DNA of 14,187 nt from Burkholderiales bacterium (GTDB lineage Bacteria; Pseudomonadota; Gammaproteobacteria; Burkholderiales; SG8-39), in contig DAIDTN010000048.1 of assembly GCA_027457185.1 (NCBI GenBank), forward strand, positions 1-14,187, in the 5' to 3' direction. Position 1 is the first letter of the stretch, and each line of letters begins with the position of its first letter. The translations under genes and the position numbers were made by a program. Positions 1 through 8,339 of this stretch are shown one piece after another. The notes beneath the pieces were generated by a model. It was not told where the DNA came from. It saw only the letters and a program-made list of their open reading frames with translations, and did no database searches.

Positions 1-47
1 CGCGCCGATGCCCCAGGACATGTCGACGTTCAGCGCATGAGCGCGCT

Positions 48-1724
48 TCAGGCGCGATAGCCTGGAATCTTGCCCTCGTCGACGCGGTCGATCTGGTTCG
101 CGTCGAGAAACTGTTCGGCGTAGCGCTGGTAAACCTTGCGCCGGATGAACACGTCGAACAGGTCGGGATCGATGTGGCCACCTTCCTTGAACTTGCCCAG
201 GATTTGCAGGGATTCAGTCAGCGTCTTGCCCTTCTTGTAGGGCCGGTCGCGGGCGGTGAGCGCCTCGAAGATGTCGGCGATGCCCATGACGCGCGCTTGC
301 ACCGACATCTGATCGCGCGTGAGGCCGCGCGGATAGCCCTTGCCGTCCATGCGCTCGTGATGCCCGCCGGCGTATTCGGGCACGTGCGCAAGATGCTTGG
401 GCCAGGGCAGCGCCTCCAGCATTTTGATGGTGGCGACGATGTGGTAGTTGATGATCTCGCGTTCTTTGGCGGTGAGCGTGCCGCGCGGGATGCTGAGGTT
501 CTCGGTCTCGTCGTCGGTGAGGAAGTGCGCGGTATTGCCCGACTGGTCCAGCCACTTGTACTCGGCGATCTTCCGGACGTGTTCCTGCGCCTCCGGCGGC
601 ATGAACTCCCCGCCGATATTGCACTTGCGCAGAAACTCGCGGTCCTGGTCGAGCTGGCGCACGCGCGATCTGTACGCCTGTTCCAGCTGGTTGCCACGTT
701 CGCGCAGCGATAACTCGTCCAGCCCCTGCTTCTGCAGCGCAGCGCTGCTTTTCAGGAATTCAATTTCGGCATCGCGTTTGAGCACCTCGAAGCGGGTATC
801 GATCAGGTGGATGCGATCGAAAATCGACTCGAGCTTGGGCGCCTTGTCCACCACGTGCACCGGCGTCGTGACATTGCCGCAGTCGTGCAGCAGGCCAGCA
901 ATCTTGAGTTCGTAGCGATCCTTGTCCGTCATGTCGAAATCCCTGAGCGCTCCCGACTTCGTCTCGTTCACCGCTTCGGCGAGCATCATCGTGAGCTCGG
1001 GCACCCGCTGGCAATGGCCGCCGGTGTAGGGGGATTTCTCGTCTATCGCCGTATTGATCATGGCGATGAACGACTCGAACAGGGCTTCCAGCTGGTTGAT
1101 CAGCTGGCGATTGGTGAGCGCGATGGCCGCCTGCGATGCGAGCGATTCCGCCAGGCGCTGGTCCGCGTCGGAGAACGCCACCACCTCGCCGCTGGCCGGC
1201 TCGCGGGAATTGATCAGTTGCAGCACGCCGATGATCTCATTCTCGTGATTCTTCATCGGCACCGTGAGGAAGGACTTGGAGCGGTAGCCGGTCTTCTTGT
1301 CGAAGTTGCGCGTGCCGTTGAAGTCGAAACCCTCCGCGGTATAGGCGTCGGCGATGTTGACCGTCTGCCCGGTCAGCGCCGCGAACGCCGCCACCATCTG
1401 ATTGTTGGGCTTGCCGTCCTTGCTGTACAGATGGATAGGATAGAACGGGATCGGCGTGCCGGTGGTGCCGCCCATCGCGATATTGAGCGACTCGGTGCGC
1501 ATGATCTCGAATTTCAGGCGCTTGCTGCCGTCTTCTTCGGTCAGCAGGTACAGCGTGCCGCCGTCGGCGCGGGTAATCGCCTTGGCGGCGAGCAGGATGC
1601 TCTCAAGCAGCCGGTCGATGTTCCTTTCGGCCGACAGCGATGCGCCGATCTCGTTAAGCTGCTCCAGCCGCCGAAACAGGTCGTCCACGGTCTGCACCGC
1701 CTGACCGCTGCGCACCGCCTCCAC
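48..1724 (-). CDS. GAF domain / HD-GYP-type phosphohydrolase (putative c-di-GMP phosphodiesterase)
   Basis: The 558-residue protein has an N-terminal GAF sensor domain (about 25-210, with KTGYRSK at 145-151) and a C-terminal HD-GYP domain. Visible HD-GYP motifs are H237 (GGHCQRV), H280-D281 (LLHDCG), H429, and HHERMDGKGYP at 455-465. HD-GYP proteins hydrolyse cyclic di-GMP in the cytosol, so that is the likely role. About 140 residues with coiled-coil character separate the HD box from the GYP box; I recall a similar insert in related GAF/HD-GYP proteins. The Lys usual in HDxGK is Asn284 here (codon AAT), which may weaken catalysis. The start is GTG with only a weak GGGA-like site; it is the first start after an in-frame TGA 15 nt upstream. 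The gene lies 33 bp after the GspE-like gene and is probably co-transcribed with it. The family call is strong; activity is uncertain. Confidence 0.9.
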   Translation of the reverse strand: MEAVRSGQAVQTVDDLFRRLEQLNEIGASLSAERNIDRLLESILLAAKAITRADGGTLYLLTEEDGSKRLKFEIMRTESLNIAMGGTTGTPIPFYPIHLYSKDGKPNNQMVAAFAALTGQTVNIADAYTAEGFDFNGTRNFDKKTGYRSKSFLTVPMKNHENEIIGVLQLINSREPASGEVVAFSDADQRLAESLASQAAIALTNRQLINQLEALFESFIAMINTAIDEKSPYTGGHCQRVPELTMMLAEAVNETKSGALRDFDMTDKDRYELKIAGLLHDCGNVTTPVHVVDKAPKLESIFDRIHLIDTRFEVLKRDAEIEFLKSSAALQKQGLDELSLRERGNQLEQAYRSRVRQLDQDREFLRKCNIGGEFMPPEAQEHVRKIAEYKWLDQSGNTAHFLTDDETENLSIPRGTLTAKEREIINYHIVATIKMLEALPWPKHLAHVPEYAGGHHERMDGKGYPRGLTRDQMSVQARVMGIADIFEALTARDRPYKKGKTLTESLQILGKFKEGGHIDPDLFDVFIRRKVYQRYAEQFLDANQIDRVDEGKIPGYRA

Positions 1725-1757
1725 CTTATGCCGTTCCCGTCACTGCCGAATTGACGG

Positions 1758-4130
1758 TTACTTGATGCAGACCGAGCGCACCGTGGGCAGGTCGGTGAGC
1801 CCCATCAGGACTTTCTCCATGCCGTCCATTTTCAGGGTGCGCATGCCTTCGTCCAGTGCGCAGGCCAGCATTTCCGCCACGCGCGCATGCTCCTGGATCA
1901 GTTTTTTCAGCGGATCGGTACCGACCAGCAGCTCGTGCAGGCCGACCCGGCCCTTGTAGCCGCCGCCGCCGCAGGCGTCGCAGCCGACCTTCTTGTACAT
2001 GGTGAACTGGCCCTTGTCGTTGGCGTAGTGCTTGACCCATTCCTTGTACACGTTCTCGTAGCCTGCCTTGGGGTCCTGCTTGAAGCTCGAGGTATTGACC
2101 AGCTCGCTGCAGTATTCGGTCAGGAACGCCTTCATCTCCTCCGGAGCGGTGTTGTACGATTGTTTGCACTTGGCGCACAGGCGCTTCGCCAGCCGCTGCG
2201 CCAGAATGCCGAGCAGGGCGTCGGAAAAGTTAAACGGATCCATGCCCATGTCGAGCAGGCGGATGATCGATTCGGGCGCGCTGTTCGTGTGCAGGGTGGC
2301 GAATACCAGGTGGCCGGTAAGCGAAGCCTCGATGCCGGTCGACACGGTCTCCTTGTCGCGCATCTCACCCACCATGATGATATCCGGATCGGCGCGCAGA
2401 AACGCCTTCATTATTACGGCGAAGTCCAGCCCCGCCTTCTTGTTGATCTGCACCTGGCGCAAACCCTTTTGCGTGATCTCGACCGGGTCCTCTGCGGTCC
2501 AGATTTTCGTGTCCGGCGTATTCAGGTGCTTCAGCACCGAGTGCAGGGTGGTGGTCTTGCCCGAACCGGTCGGCCCGCAGACGAAGAACAGGCCATAGGG
2601 CTTGCTTACCACGCCTTTCAGCGTCTCCAAATTGTGCGGCGTGAGGCCGAGCTTGTCGAGCGGAATCGGCTCGCCCGCGGCAAGGATACGCATGACGATG
2701 TCCTCGACGCCGCCCTGGGTCGGAATGGTGGCGACGCGCAACTCGATATCCAGCGGGCCGAACTTCTTGAACTTGATTTTGCCGTCCTGGGGCCTGCGCT
2801 TCTCCGAGATGTCCAGGTCACACATGATTTTGACGCGGGCGACGATGGCGTTGCGGTAGGCGGCCGGCACTTCGATGTAGGGCGCAAGCGAGCCATCTTT
2901 GCGGAAGCGGATCTCGGTCTTGCCCTTTCCCGGATAGGATTCAATGTGGATGTCGGAGGCGTTCTGGTTGTAGGCGTCGATGACGATTTTGTTGACGAGC
3001 TTCACCAGCTCGTTATCGGCCGCCTGCGACAGGTCGTCGCCACCGCCCTCTCCGCCGCCCTCTTCGTCGTCTTCCAGTCCCGACAGCATTTCGCCGATGT
3101 CGCCGGTATCCGCCACCTCGGCGCCGTAGAACAGGTTGAGCGTCTCCTTGAACTCGCGCTGGGTGGTGACGCGATAGAGCAGCTTGCTCTTGGGAAACAC
3201 GTTCTGCACAATGCGCGAACTCCTCACCCGCTCCGGATCGAGGCACAGCACCACCACCCCTTCCTTGCTGTCGTCGATGGGCACCCACTGGTTCTGCTCG
3301 ACATACTCCCGCTTCAGGTTTCTCAGCAGTTCCGGCGGTTTGATGCGGTCGGATTTGAACGGTTCATACGGAACGCCGAAGAATTTCGACAGGGCTTGGC
3401 CGATCGCGGGCAGTTTGACCTGGAATTCCTCCACCAGCACCTGCTCGACATCCACCGCTTTCTTGCGCGCCGAGCGCGCGGCCAGATCGAATTCCGCCGG
3501 CGAAATCACCGCATCGCTCACCAGAAAATCGTATTTGGTCTTTATGATCTGGGGTTTTTGCCGCTGTCTGAAGGCGATGGCCAGGGTTTGCGCCAGCTGG
3601 GTCACGCCTTCTTCCATCAAGGCCGTAAACGGCACGCCCGCCTTGTTGTTGATGATCTGGATGACACCGATCAATTCCTCGCCGTCCATCACCGGCGCGG
3701 CCAGTACCTGCTTGGTCCGATAGCCTGTGCGCTTGTCCACTTCCTGCAGAAAGCGCAGATTGGGATTGATCGCCTTCAGCTCGGCCTCGTCGTAGCAGTC
3801 CCTGATGTTGATCATCTTTTTGGAGAACGCGACGTAACCGCCCATGGAGTGCTCGGCGATCGGCAGCTTCAGGTCCTTGAATGAATTCAACCCGGTCTTG
3901 ACTTTGGACACGATCGACTGCTTGTCCTCGCCGACGACATAAATGGTGAGGCGGTCGGCGTTGAACAGGCTGCAGATGTCGGACGAAACCTCGAGCATGA
4001 TTTCGTCGATGTTGGAGGTCGCATGAATCTTGTTGGTGACGTTCTGCAGGTGCTTCGAGAACATCAGCCTGGCGTTGACATCGGCCGACCCCGTGGCTGC
4101 GGCCTGTGGTGTATTCAGAACTGCACTCAT
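1758..4130 (-). CDS. GAF domain-containing GspE/PilB-type secretion/pilus ATPase
   Basis: The 790-residue protein joins an N-terminal GAF domain (about 25-190), a T2SSE_N/MshEN-like region (about 197-337), an acidic Gly/Glu linker (352-366) and a complete type II secretion/type IV pilus assembly ATPase core (about 370-790). The core has Walker A GPTGSGKTTT (519-528), the Asp box TAEDPVE (546-551), Walker B DPDIIMVGE (581-589) with Glu589, and a zinc tetracysteine (C652, C655, C717, C720). Such ATPases form cytosolic hexamers that drive pilus or pseudopilus assembly. GspE/PilB proteins are usually about 500-570 residues; the excess here is the GAF domain. No pilin, GspF/PilC or secretin gene is in the window, so it is an orphan locally. 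The GAF resembles that of the downstream HD-GYP protein (KRTGYRTK against KKTGYRSK). The ATG is supported by GAGG 5-6 nt upstream. The secretion system served is unknown. Confidence 0.92.
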   Translation of the reverse strand: MSAVLNTPQAAATGSADVNARLMFSKHLQNVTNKIHATSNIDEIMLEVSSDICSLFNADRLTIYVVGEDKQSIVSKVKTGLNSFKDLKLPIAEHSMGGYVAFSKKMINIRDCYDEAELKAINPNLRFLQEVDKRTGYRTKQVLAAPVMDGEELIGVIQIINNKAGVPFTALMEEGVTQLAQTLAIAFRQRQKPQIIKTKYDFLVSDAVISPAEFDLAARSARKKAVDVEQVLVEEFQVKLPAIGQALSKFFGVPYEPFKSDRIKPPELLRNLKREYVEQNQWVPIDDSKEGVVVLCLDPERVRSSRIVQNVFPKSKLLYRVTTQREFKETLNLFYGAEVADTGDIGEMLSGLEDDEEGGGEGGGDDLSQAADNELVKLVNKIVIDAYNQNASDIHIESYPGKGKTEIRFRKDGSLAPYIEVPAAYRNAIVARVKIMCDLDISEKRRPQDGKIKFKKFGPLDIELRVATIPTQGGVEDIVMRILAAGEPIPLDKLGLTPHNLETLKGVVSKPYGLFFVCGPTGSGKTTTLHSVLKHLNTPDTKIWTAEDPVEITQKGLRQVQINKKAGLDFAVIMKAFLRADPDIIMVGEMRDKETVSTGIEASLTGHLVFATLHTNSAPESIIRLLDMGMDPFNFSDALLGILAQRLAKRLCAKCKQSYNTAPEEMKAFLTEYCSELVNTSSFKQDPKAGYENVYKEWVKHYANDKGQFTMYKKVGCDACGGGGYKGRVGLHELLVGTDPLKKLIQEHARVAEMLACALDEGMRTLKMDGMEKVLMGLTDLPTVRSVCIK

Positions 4131-4151
4131 AGTGACCTCGCCCTTGGAAGC

Positions 4152-4174
4152 GCGCAGCCGGCGGCTGCGCCTAC
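4152..4174 (-). repeat. REP-like hairpin with GTAG foot
   Basis: Read on the minus strand this is GTAG followed directly by a perfect 8-bp stem (GCGCAGCC/GGCTGCGC) with a 3-nt loop. A GTAG/GGAG tetranucleotide beside a GC-rich hairpin is the layout of repetitive extragenic palindromes mobilised by RAYT transposases. It sits in the 5' leader of the GspE-like gene, about 12 nt before its ribosome binding site, so it could also affect mRNA stability or expression. Only one copy was seen in this window, so the REP identity is an inference. Confidence 0.45.
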
Positions 4175-4236
4175 TGCGACATATCGCACACTATACGACA
4201 AAACTCGCCGCCAGCCGCGCACGGCCGTTCCCGCGC

Positions 4237-5319
4237 TTACGGCAGCCGGTCTCCTCCCCACAATCCGCCTTCGAGCAGCAGCGCCCGGTAGCCCCGCTGC
4301 GCCAGAAGGAAAGCGGCGGCCGCGCTGCGCCGGCCGCTCTGGCAATAGATAATATATTCCTCGTCCATGTCCAAAGCGCCGAACGCGTTGCGGATCTCGG
4401 ACAGCGGAATATTGCGCGCCCCGGGCAGGCGGTCGTACTGGTATTCAGACGGGTAACGCACATCTATCCACTGGGCTCCGTTCAACACCTTTTGCGTGGC
4501 CTGCTCCATGTTGATTGCGTGCAGCAGCGGTTCGCGCAGCAGCACATCGAAATCCTGATTGCTCAGGCGCAGCAGGCTGCCGTCCGTTTTCATGGTGACG
4601 GTGGCATTGCGCTTCGCCTGCGATACCAGAGCTTCTTCGCCGAAGGTGTCGCCGCTCTTGAGCTCGGCCAGGGTCATGCTCACCCCGCCGATCATGCGCT
4701 CGACCTGGCACCTACCCGACTCCACCAGGTAATAGTAATCGCCCTCCGCGCCTTCGCGAACGATCACCTCGCCCGCGCTTGCCGCGAGGCGCTCAAACCG
4801 CCGCAGCAGCTCGTTGATGTGCGCCGGGGGCAGATGGGAAAAGGCGCCGAAACGCAGGTTATCGATGCCGAACAGGCGCGACATGTTGCCCCAATCGGGG
4901 GCGCTCGCAGGACGTCCGGCGGGCTGGTTTACCCGGTTCGGCTCCTGCATGACCGCCTGGTCCCAGGTGAGCATGATGTCGAGCAGGTCGTCGTCGATGC
5001 GGATCATTTGCACCTCGGTCACCGCTTTGGCCGAAGTGATTTCGCGCCGTTTGCCTACCGGATAGCGCGCCTCGGCAGAGCCGCCGACGATCACCTCCGA
5101 ACTGCCCTGCCCGTAGGCGAGCGCAAGTTCCCCGCGCACCACGTAGACCGACTGGCCGGCAATCGGGCGCAGGTGAAACGGGTCCGCGGTGCGGCGCACG
5201 GACTCGATGCAGCACAGCTGCGCAAGTTCCTTCAGCCGCGCGTGCGCAAGCGACGAGAGGGGCTCGAGAATTCTTAACGCTTCTACGCTGACTTTGGTCA
5301 CGGCCATACGCGTATCCAT
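4237..5319 (-). CDS. Cyclic nucleotide-binding / rhodanese fusion protein
   Basis: The 360-residue cytosolic protein has a degenerate first cyclic-nucleotide-binding (cNMP) fold (about 15-115), a better conserved second one (about 150-265) and a C-terminal rhodanese domain (about 278-355). The second cNMP domain keeps a phosphate-binding cassette (FGEEALVSQAKRNATV) with Glu228 and Arg237 at the places that hold the cyclic phosphate. The rhodanese active loop is CQSGRR at 326-331 with Cys326 present, so sulfur transfer or a thiol-based reaction is chemically possible. There is no DNA-binding helix-turn-helix, so it is not a classical Crp regulator. I chose the ATG at 5319: the frame runs open further upstream, but only over the 3' part of the phosphodiesterase gene and without homology-like sequence. 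AGGA lies 12 nt before the ATG; a second ATG at 5307 is possible. The adjacent cyclase and phosphodiesterase genes suggest it is a cAMP effector. Confidence 0.88.
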   Translation of the reverse strand: MDTRMAVTKVSVEALRILEPLSSLAHARLKELAQLCCIESVRRTADPFHLRPIAGQSVYVVRGELALAYGQGSSEVIVGGSAEARYPVGKRREITSAKAVTEVQMIRIDDDLLDIMLTWDQAVMQEPNRVNQPAGRPASAPDWGNMSRLFGIDNLRFGAFSHLPPAHINELLRRFERLAASAGEVIVREGAEGDYYYLVESGRCQVERMIGGVSMTLAELKSGDTFGEEALVSQAKRNATVTMKTDGSLLRLSNQDFDVLLREPLLHAINMEQATQKVLNGAQWIDVRYPSEYQYDRLPGARNIPLSEIRNAFGALDMDEEYIIYCQSGRRSAAAAFLLAQRGYRALLLEGGLWGGDRLP

Positions 5320-5342
5320 AAAAACTGATGTTCCTGTTGCCG

Positions 5343-6110
5343 TTAGAATTCGAATACCTGGTTGTTCTGCAGCATGCGCGGCTTGTACTGTCCGGCGCAG
5401 TCTTCGACCTCCTGCATGGTCAGCTCGATCTCTCCAGGCTTCAGGTGGGTGATGAATATCTCCGCGCTGCGCTCGAGTTTGGGCAATTCCTCGGCCAGAA
5501 GGCTCGGGCAAAAGTGCTTGGCTGCCACGGCGAGTTCCCGTTCGCGGTTGCAGAAGGCCGTTTCGATGATGAGATAGCGCAGGTTGGTAATTTTGTTGAC
5601 GACCTTCCACAACGGATCATGCGTGGTGGTGTCCCCCGTAAACACCAGGCTCGCCTGGCCGGAATCGACCTGAAAACCTACCGCAGGCACCACATGATTG
5701 GCCGGCAGCGAAGTGATCTTGCGCCCTTTGAGTTCCACCGTTTCGCCGAGCTGCATCGGCTCGTAGCGCATGAACGGCTTGCTCGGCGTCGGGACCTGCG
5801 TGAAATCCGGCCAGATGCTCCAGTTGAAGATGTGGTTGCGGATGATCTCCAGCGTCGGTTCGGTCGCATGCACGATCAGCGGCTTGTTGCGCATGCCGCC
5901 GACGGTATCGACCAGGAACGGGATAGAGCAGACGTGATCCAGATGCGAATGCGTAACGAATATGTGATCGATCAGCATCAGCTCCGCGAGCGACACATCG
6001 CCCACCCCGGTTCCGGCATCGATCAGAATGTCGTTGTCGACCAGCAGCGAGGTGGTGCGCAGATGCCGCCCGCCGATTCCACCGCTGCACCCGAGTACTC
6101 TCAGCTTCAT
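5343..6110 (-). CDS. Class II 3',5'-cyclic-nucleotide phosphodiesterase (metallo-beta-lactamase fold)
   Basis: The 255-residue protein has the metallo-beta-lactamase metal site THSHLDH (53-59), further candidate ligands His139 (PANHVVPAVGF), Asp160 (FTGDT) and His222 (ITHLKP), and Glu183 in IETAF. HSHLDH followed by a small-hydrophobic stretch (VCSIPFLVD) closely matches the class II cAMP phosphodiesterase signature, so hydrolysis of cAMP (or cGMP) to the 5'-monophosphate is the best call. There is no signal peptide, so it should act in the cytosol. The ATG is 9 bp after the TAG stop of the adenylate cyclase gene and has only a weak GGCG-type ribosome binding site, which suggests translational coupling: synthesis and degradation of the messenger are made together. 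A generic MBL-fold hydrolase is the alternative, made less likely by the neighbours. Confidence 0.88.
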   Translation of the reverse strand: MKLRVLGCSGGIGGRHLRTTSLLVDNDILIDAGTGVGDVSLAELMLIDHIFVTHSHLDHVCSIPFLVDTVGGMRNKPLIVHATEPTLEIIRNHIFNWSIWPDFTQVPTPSKPFMRYEPMQLGETVELKGRKITSLPANHVVPAVGFQVDSGQASLVFTGDTTTHDPLWKVVNKITNLRYLIIETAFCNRERELAVAAKHFCPSLLAEELPKLERSAEIFITHLKPGEIELTMQEVEDCAGQYKPRMLQNNQVFEF

Positions 6111-6119
6111 CGCCCGCGC

Positions 6120-8339
6120 CTATTTGGTCTTGAACGCCGTCACGCCGTCCCAGTGAGGACCGGGCGGATCGATGCGGCACTGCCCGATGCGTTCGAGGTA
6201 GATCTGGTAGAGCCTGCAATCCGGCGACATGCGCTGCGCGTTGACCAGGTCCGCCTCCGCTTCGTCCCAGTTTTGCGCGCGATAGGCCCTGAGCGCCTTG
6301 TGCCAGAGTCTGAGCTCGTCCATGACCTTGCTGTCGACCTGGCCCTCTATGCCAATCGGCTCGAAAATATCCACCGGCTCGTCCTTGCCTTTGACTTTCA
6401 CCCGGTCGATCTCGCGAAAAACGATGTCATTGACCGCCTGCCGCGTATTCGGGCCGACGATGATCCCGACCCCATAGACCCGCGTCAGTCCTTCCAGGCG
6501 CGATCCGAGGTTGACCGCGTCACCCATCACCGTATAGGCCTTGCGCAGCTTTGAGCCCATGTCGCCAACGCTCATGTTGCCGGTGTTGACGCCGACGCCG
6601 ATGCGGATATCGGGCCAGCCGCGCGCGCGCATCTGCGCGCGCAACTTGTCGAGCTCGGCCTGCATCGCCATCGCCGTGATTACCCCCTGGCGCGCGTGCT
6701 CGGGGTCCGCCACCGGGGCACCCCAGAAGGCCATGATAGCATCGCCGATGTACTTGTCGAGGGTGCCGCGGTTGCTGCGGATCACCAGACTCATGGCGGT
6801 GAGATAATCGTTGATGAACTGCGACAGCTCCTTTGGCTCCAGGCTCTCGGAGATCGAGGTGAAGCCGACGATATCGGAGAACAGCACGGTGAGTGCCTCG
6901 CTCTTGCCCTCCATGCTGTAGCGCTCCGGATCCCTGGCCATTTGATCGACCAACTCCGGCGGCACGTACTGGCCGAACAACTCGGTGAACTGGCGCTTGC
7001 TGCGCGACTCGACGAAGTAGCCCCAGGACATGTTGAACGCGAACAGGGCGGCGATCATCAGCAGGCTGGAGGCGAGCGGCAGAATCAGGCCGCCCTTGGT
7101 CCAGAGAAACACGTCGAGCCCGATAATGAGCACCGTCGCCAGTACTGACACCAGCGTTGCCTTCAACGGGCTCAGCAGCGGCACCAGCAGCGACAGCGTT
7201 ATGCCACTGATCAGCAGCAGGACCACTTCGGCGCCCAGCATATAGGGCGGCTTCTGCTTGAAGTCGTTGTCCAGCATCGCCGCGATCATGTTGGCGTGGA
7301 TTTCCACCCCGGGGTAAACGCTGCCCACCGGCGTGGAGCGCAGATCGAGCAGGCCGGGTGCGGTAGCGCCGACCAGCGCGATCTTGCCGCGGAGCTCGTC
7401 TTTCGGCACCCTGTCGAAATAGACGTCGGCAAGCGAGATATATTTGAAGCTGCCGCGCTTGCCGCGGTACGGAATGAACGCGCTCACGGTGTCGTCCACC
7501 GGAATGGTGACCGGACCCGCTTTCAGCGATTCCAGCCCGGAATAGCTCTTGCTGGAGAATTGTTCGGATGCAAAGCCGGGTTCCACCTTCGGGTAACCCG
7601 CCAGGACCCGTATCATTGCCAGCGACAGCGACTCGTAATAGGCGCCGTTGAACTCCGCCAGCATCGGCACGCGCCGCGACACGCCGTCAGGGTCGACCAG
7701 CGGATTGAAGTGGCCGGCATTGGCGGCATTGGCCTGAAGCTCCGGCAGGTTGCCGCCATATCCCTCCCAACTGGTGAAGCGGATCTGCCGCCCCTTGAAC
7801 GTTCCCGCGGGCAGCACCGGCGCAGGAATTGCGCCCGAACGCACCGACTTCTCATGGTTGAAATAATAGCCCAGCACGACCGGCCGCCCCTTGATCGCCT
7901 TCGCGAAAACGGCGTCGTAATCGAGTTGGGGTCGCAGTTGATTGAGCGCCGACTGAAACGGGGCCACGTCCTTGAGCCTGCCCTTGGCGAGCTTGTCGAG
8001 CACCGGCAGCCCGGAGCTTTCGTCGGGCTCGGCGAACACCACGTCGAAACCGACGATGGCAACGCCGTATTTATCGAATAACTTGGTGATCAGCGCAGCG
8101 AGCTTGTCGCGGGGCCAGGGCCAGTGCCCAAGCGCATTCTTATCCAGGCTGCGCTCGTCGATGTCGAGTATGACAATTCGCGGATCCACGCCGCCAGGCA
8201 TGGTGAGGGCGAGACGCGTGTCGTAGATGATGTTGTCGAGCCGGGTGATCAGGCCGATGTTGTAGAACTCGGCGACATGGCCGACGAACACCAGCATCAG
8301 CGCGAGCCCAAGCGCAATCCTGACGATATGCCGTTTCAA
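6120..8339 (-). CDS. CHASE2-domain membrane adenylate cyclase (class III)
   Basis: The 739-residue protein has an N-terminal membrane anchor (about 6-24), a large periplasmic CHASE2 sensor (about 30-365), three further membrane helices (about 368-388, 393-413, 417-437) and a cytosolic class III cyclase domain (about 478-660). Metal aspartates are Asp489 (FSDIVGFT) and Asp533 (YIGDAIMAFWG). Lys529 and Thr603 (AYTVMGD) match the purine-selecting residues of class IIIb adenylate cyclases, and Asn610 and Arg614 are the transition-state residues. It should therefore make cAMP rather than cGMP. The C-terminal tail (about 670-739) looks like a short helical TPR-like segment. The start is TTG, supported by AAGGAG 5 nt upstream; the first internal Met is inside the anchor helix. 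The ligand sensed by CHASE2 is unknown. The gene follows the FHA gene by 31 bp and precedes the phosphodiesterase. Confidence 0.95.
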   Translation of the reverse strand: MKRHIVRIALGLALMLVFVGHVAEFYNIGLITRLDNIIYDTRLALTMPGGVDPRIVILDIDERSLDKNALGHWPWPRDKLAALITKLFDKYGVAIVGFDVVFAEPDESSGLPVLDKLAKGRLKDVAPFQSALNQLRPQLDYDAVFAKAIKGRPVVLGYYFNHEKSVRSGAIPAPVLPAGTFKGRQIRFTSWEGYGGNLPELQANAANAGHFNPLVDPDGVSRRVPMLAEFNGAYYESLSLAMIRVLAGYPKVEPGFASEQFSSKSYSGLESLKAGPVTIPVDDTVSAFIPYRGKRGSFKYISLADVYFDRVPKDELRGKIALVGATAPGLLDLRSTPVGSVYPGVEIHANMIAAMLDNDFKQKPPYMLGAEVVLLLISGITLSLLVPLLSPLKATLVSVLATVLIIGLDVFLWTKGGLILPLASSLLMIAALFAFNMSWGYFVESRSKRQFTELFGQYVPPELVDQMARDPERYSMEGKSEALTVLFSDIVGFTSISESLEPKELSQFINDYLTAMSLVIRSNRGTLDKYIGDAIMAFWGAPVADPEHARQGVITAMAMQAELDKLRAQMRARGWPDIRIGVGVNTGNMSVGDMGSKLRKAYTVMGDAVNLGSRLEGLTRVYGVGIIVGPNTRQAVNDIVFREIDRVKVKGKDEPVDIFEPIGIEGQVDSKVMDELRLWHKALRAYRAQNWDEAEADLVNAQRMSPDCRLYQIYLERIGQCRIDPPGPHWDGVTAFKTK

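Noticed and set aside
1..22. Possible start of a further downstream minus-strand gene (ATG at 22, reading MSWGIGA)
   Set aside because: Only seven codons are visible and there is no clear ribosome binding site, so a gene cannot be supported.
1887..3884. Very long plus-strand open frame opposite the GspE-like gene (similar ones at 8437-10380, 4030-5277, 5328-6554, 807-1754 and 11699-12913)
   Set aside because: These are mirror frames of GC-rich minus-strand genes. Their translations show no domain-like motifs, whereas the opposite strand encodes clear families.
5320..5610. Upstream 97-codon extension of the cNMP/rhodanese frame
   Set aside because: It overlaps the phosphodiesterase gene in another frame, is compositionally odd (rich in Arg, Gln and His) and shows no domain. 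The ATG at 5319 is the natural start.
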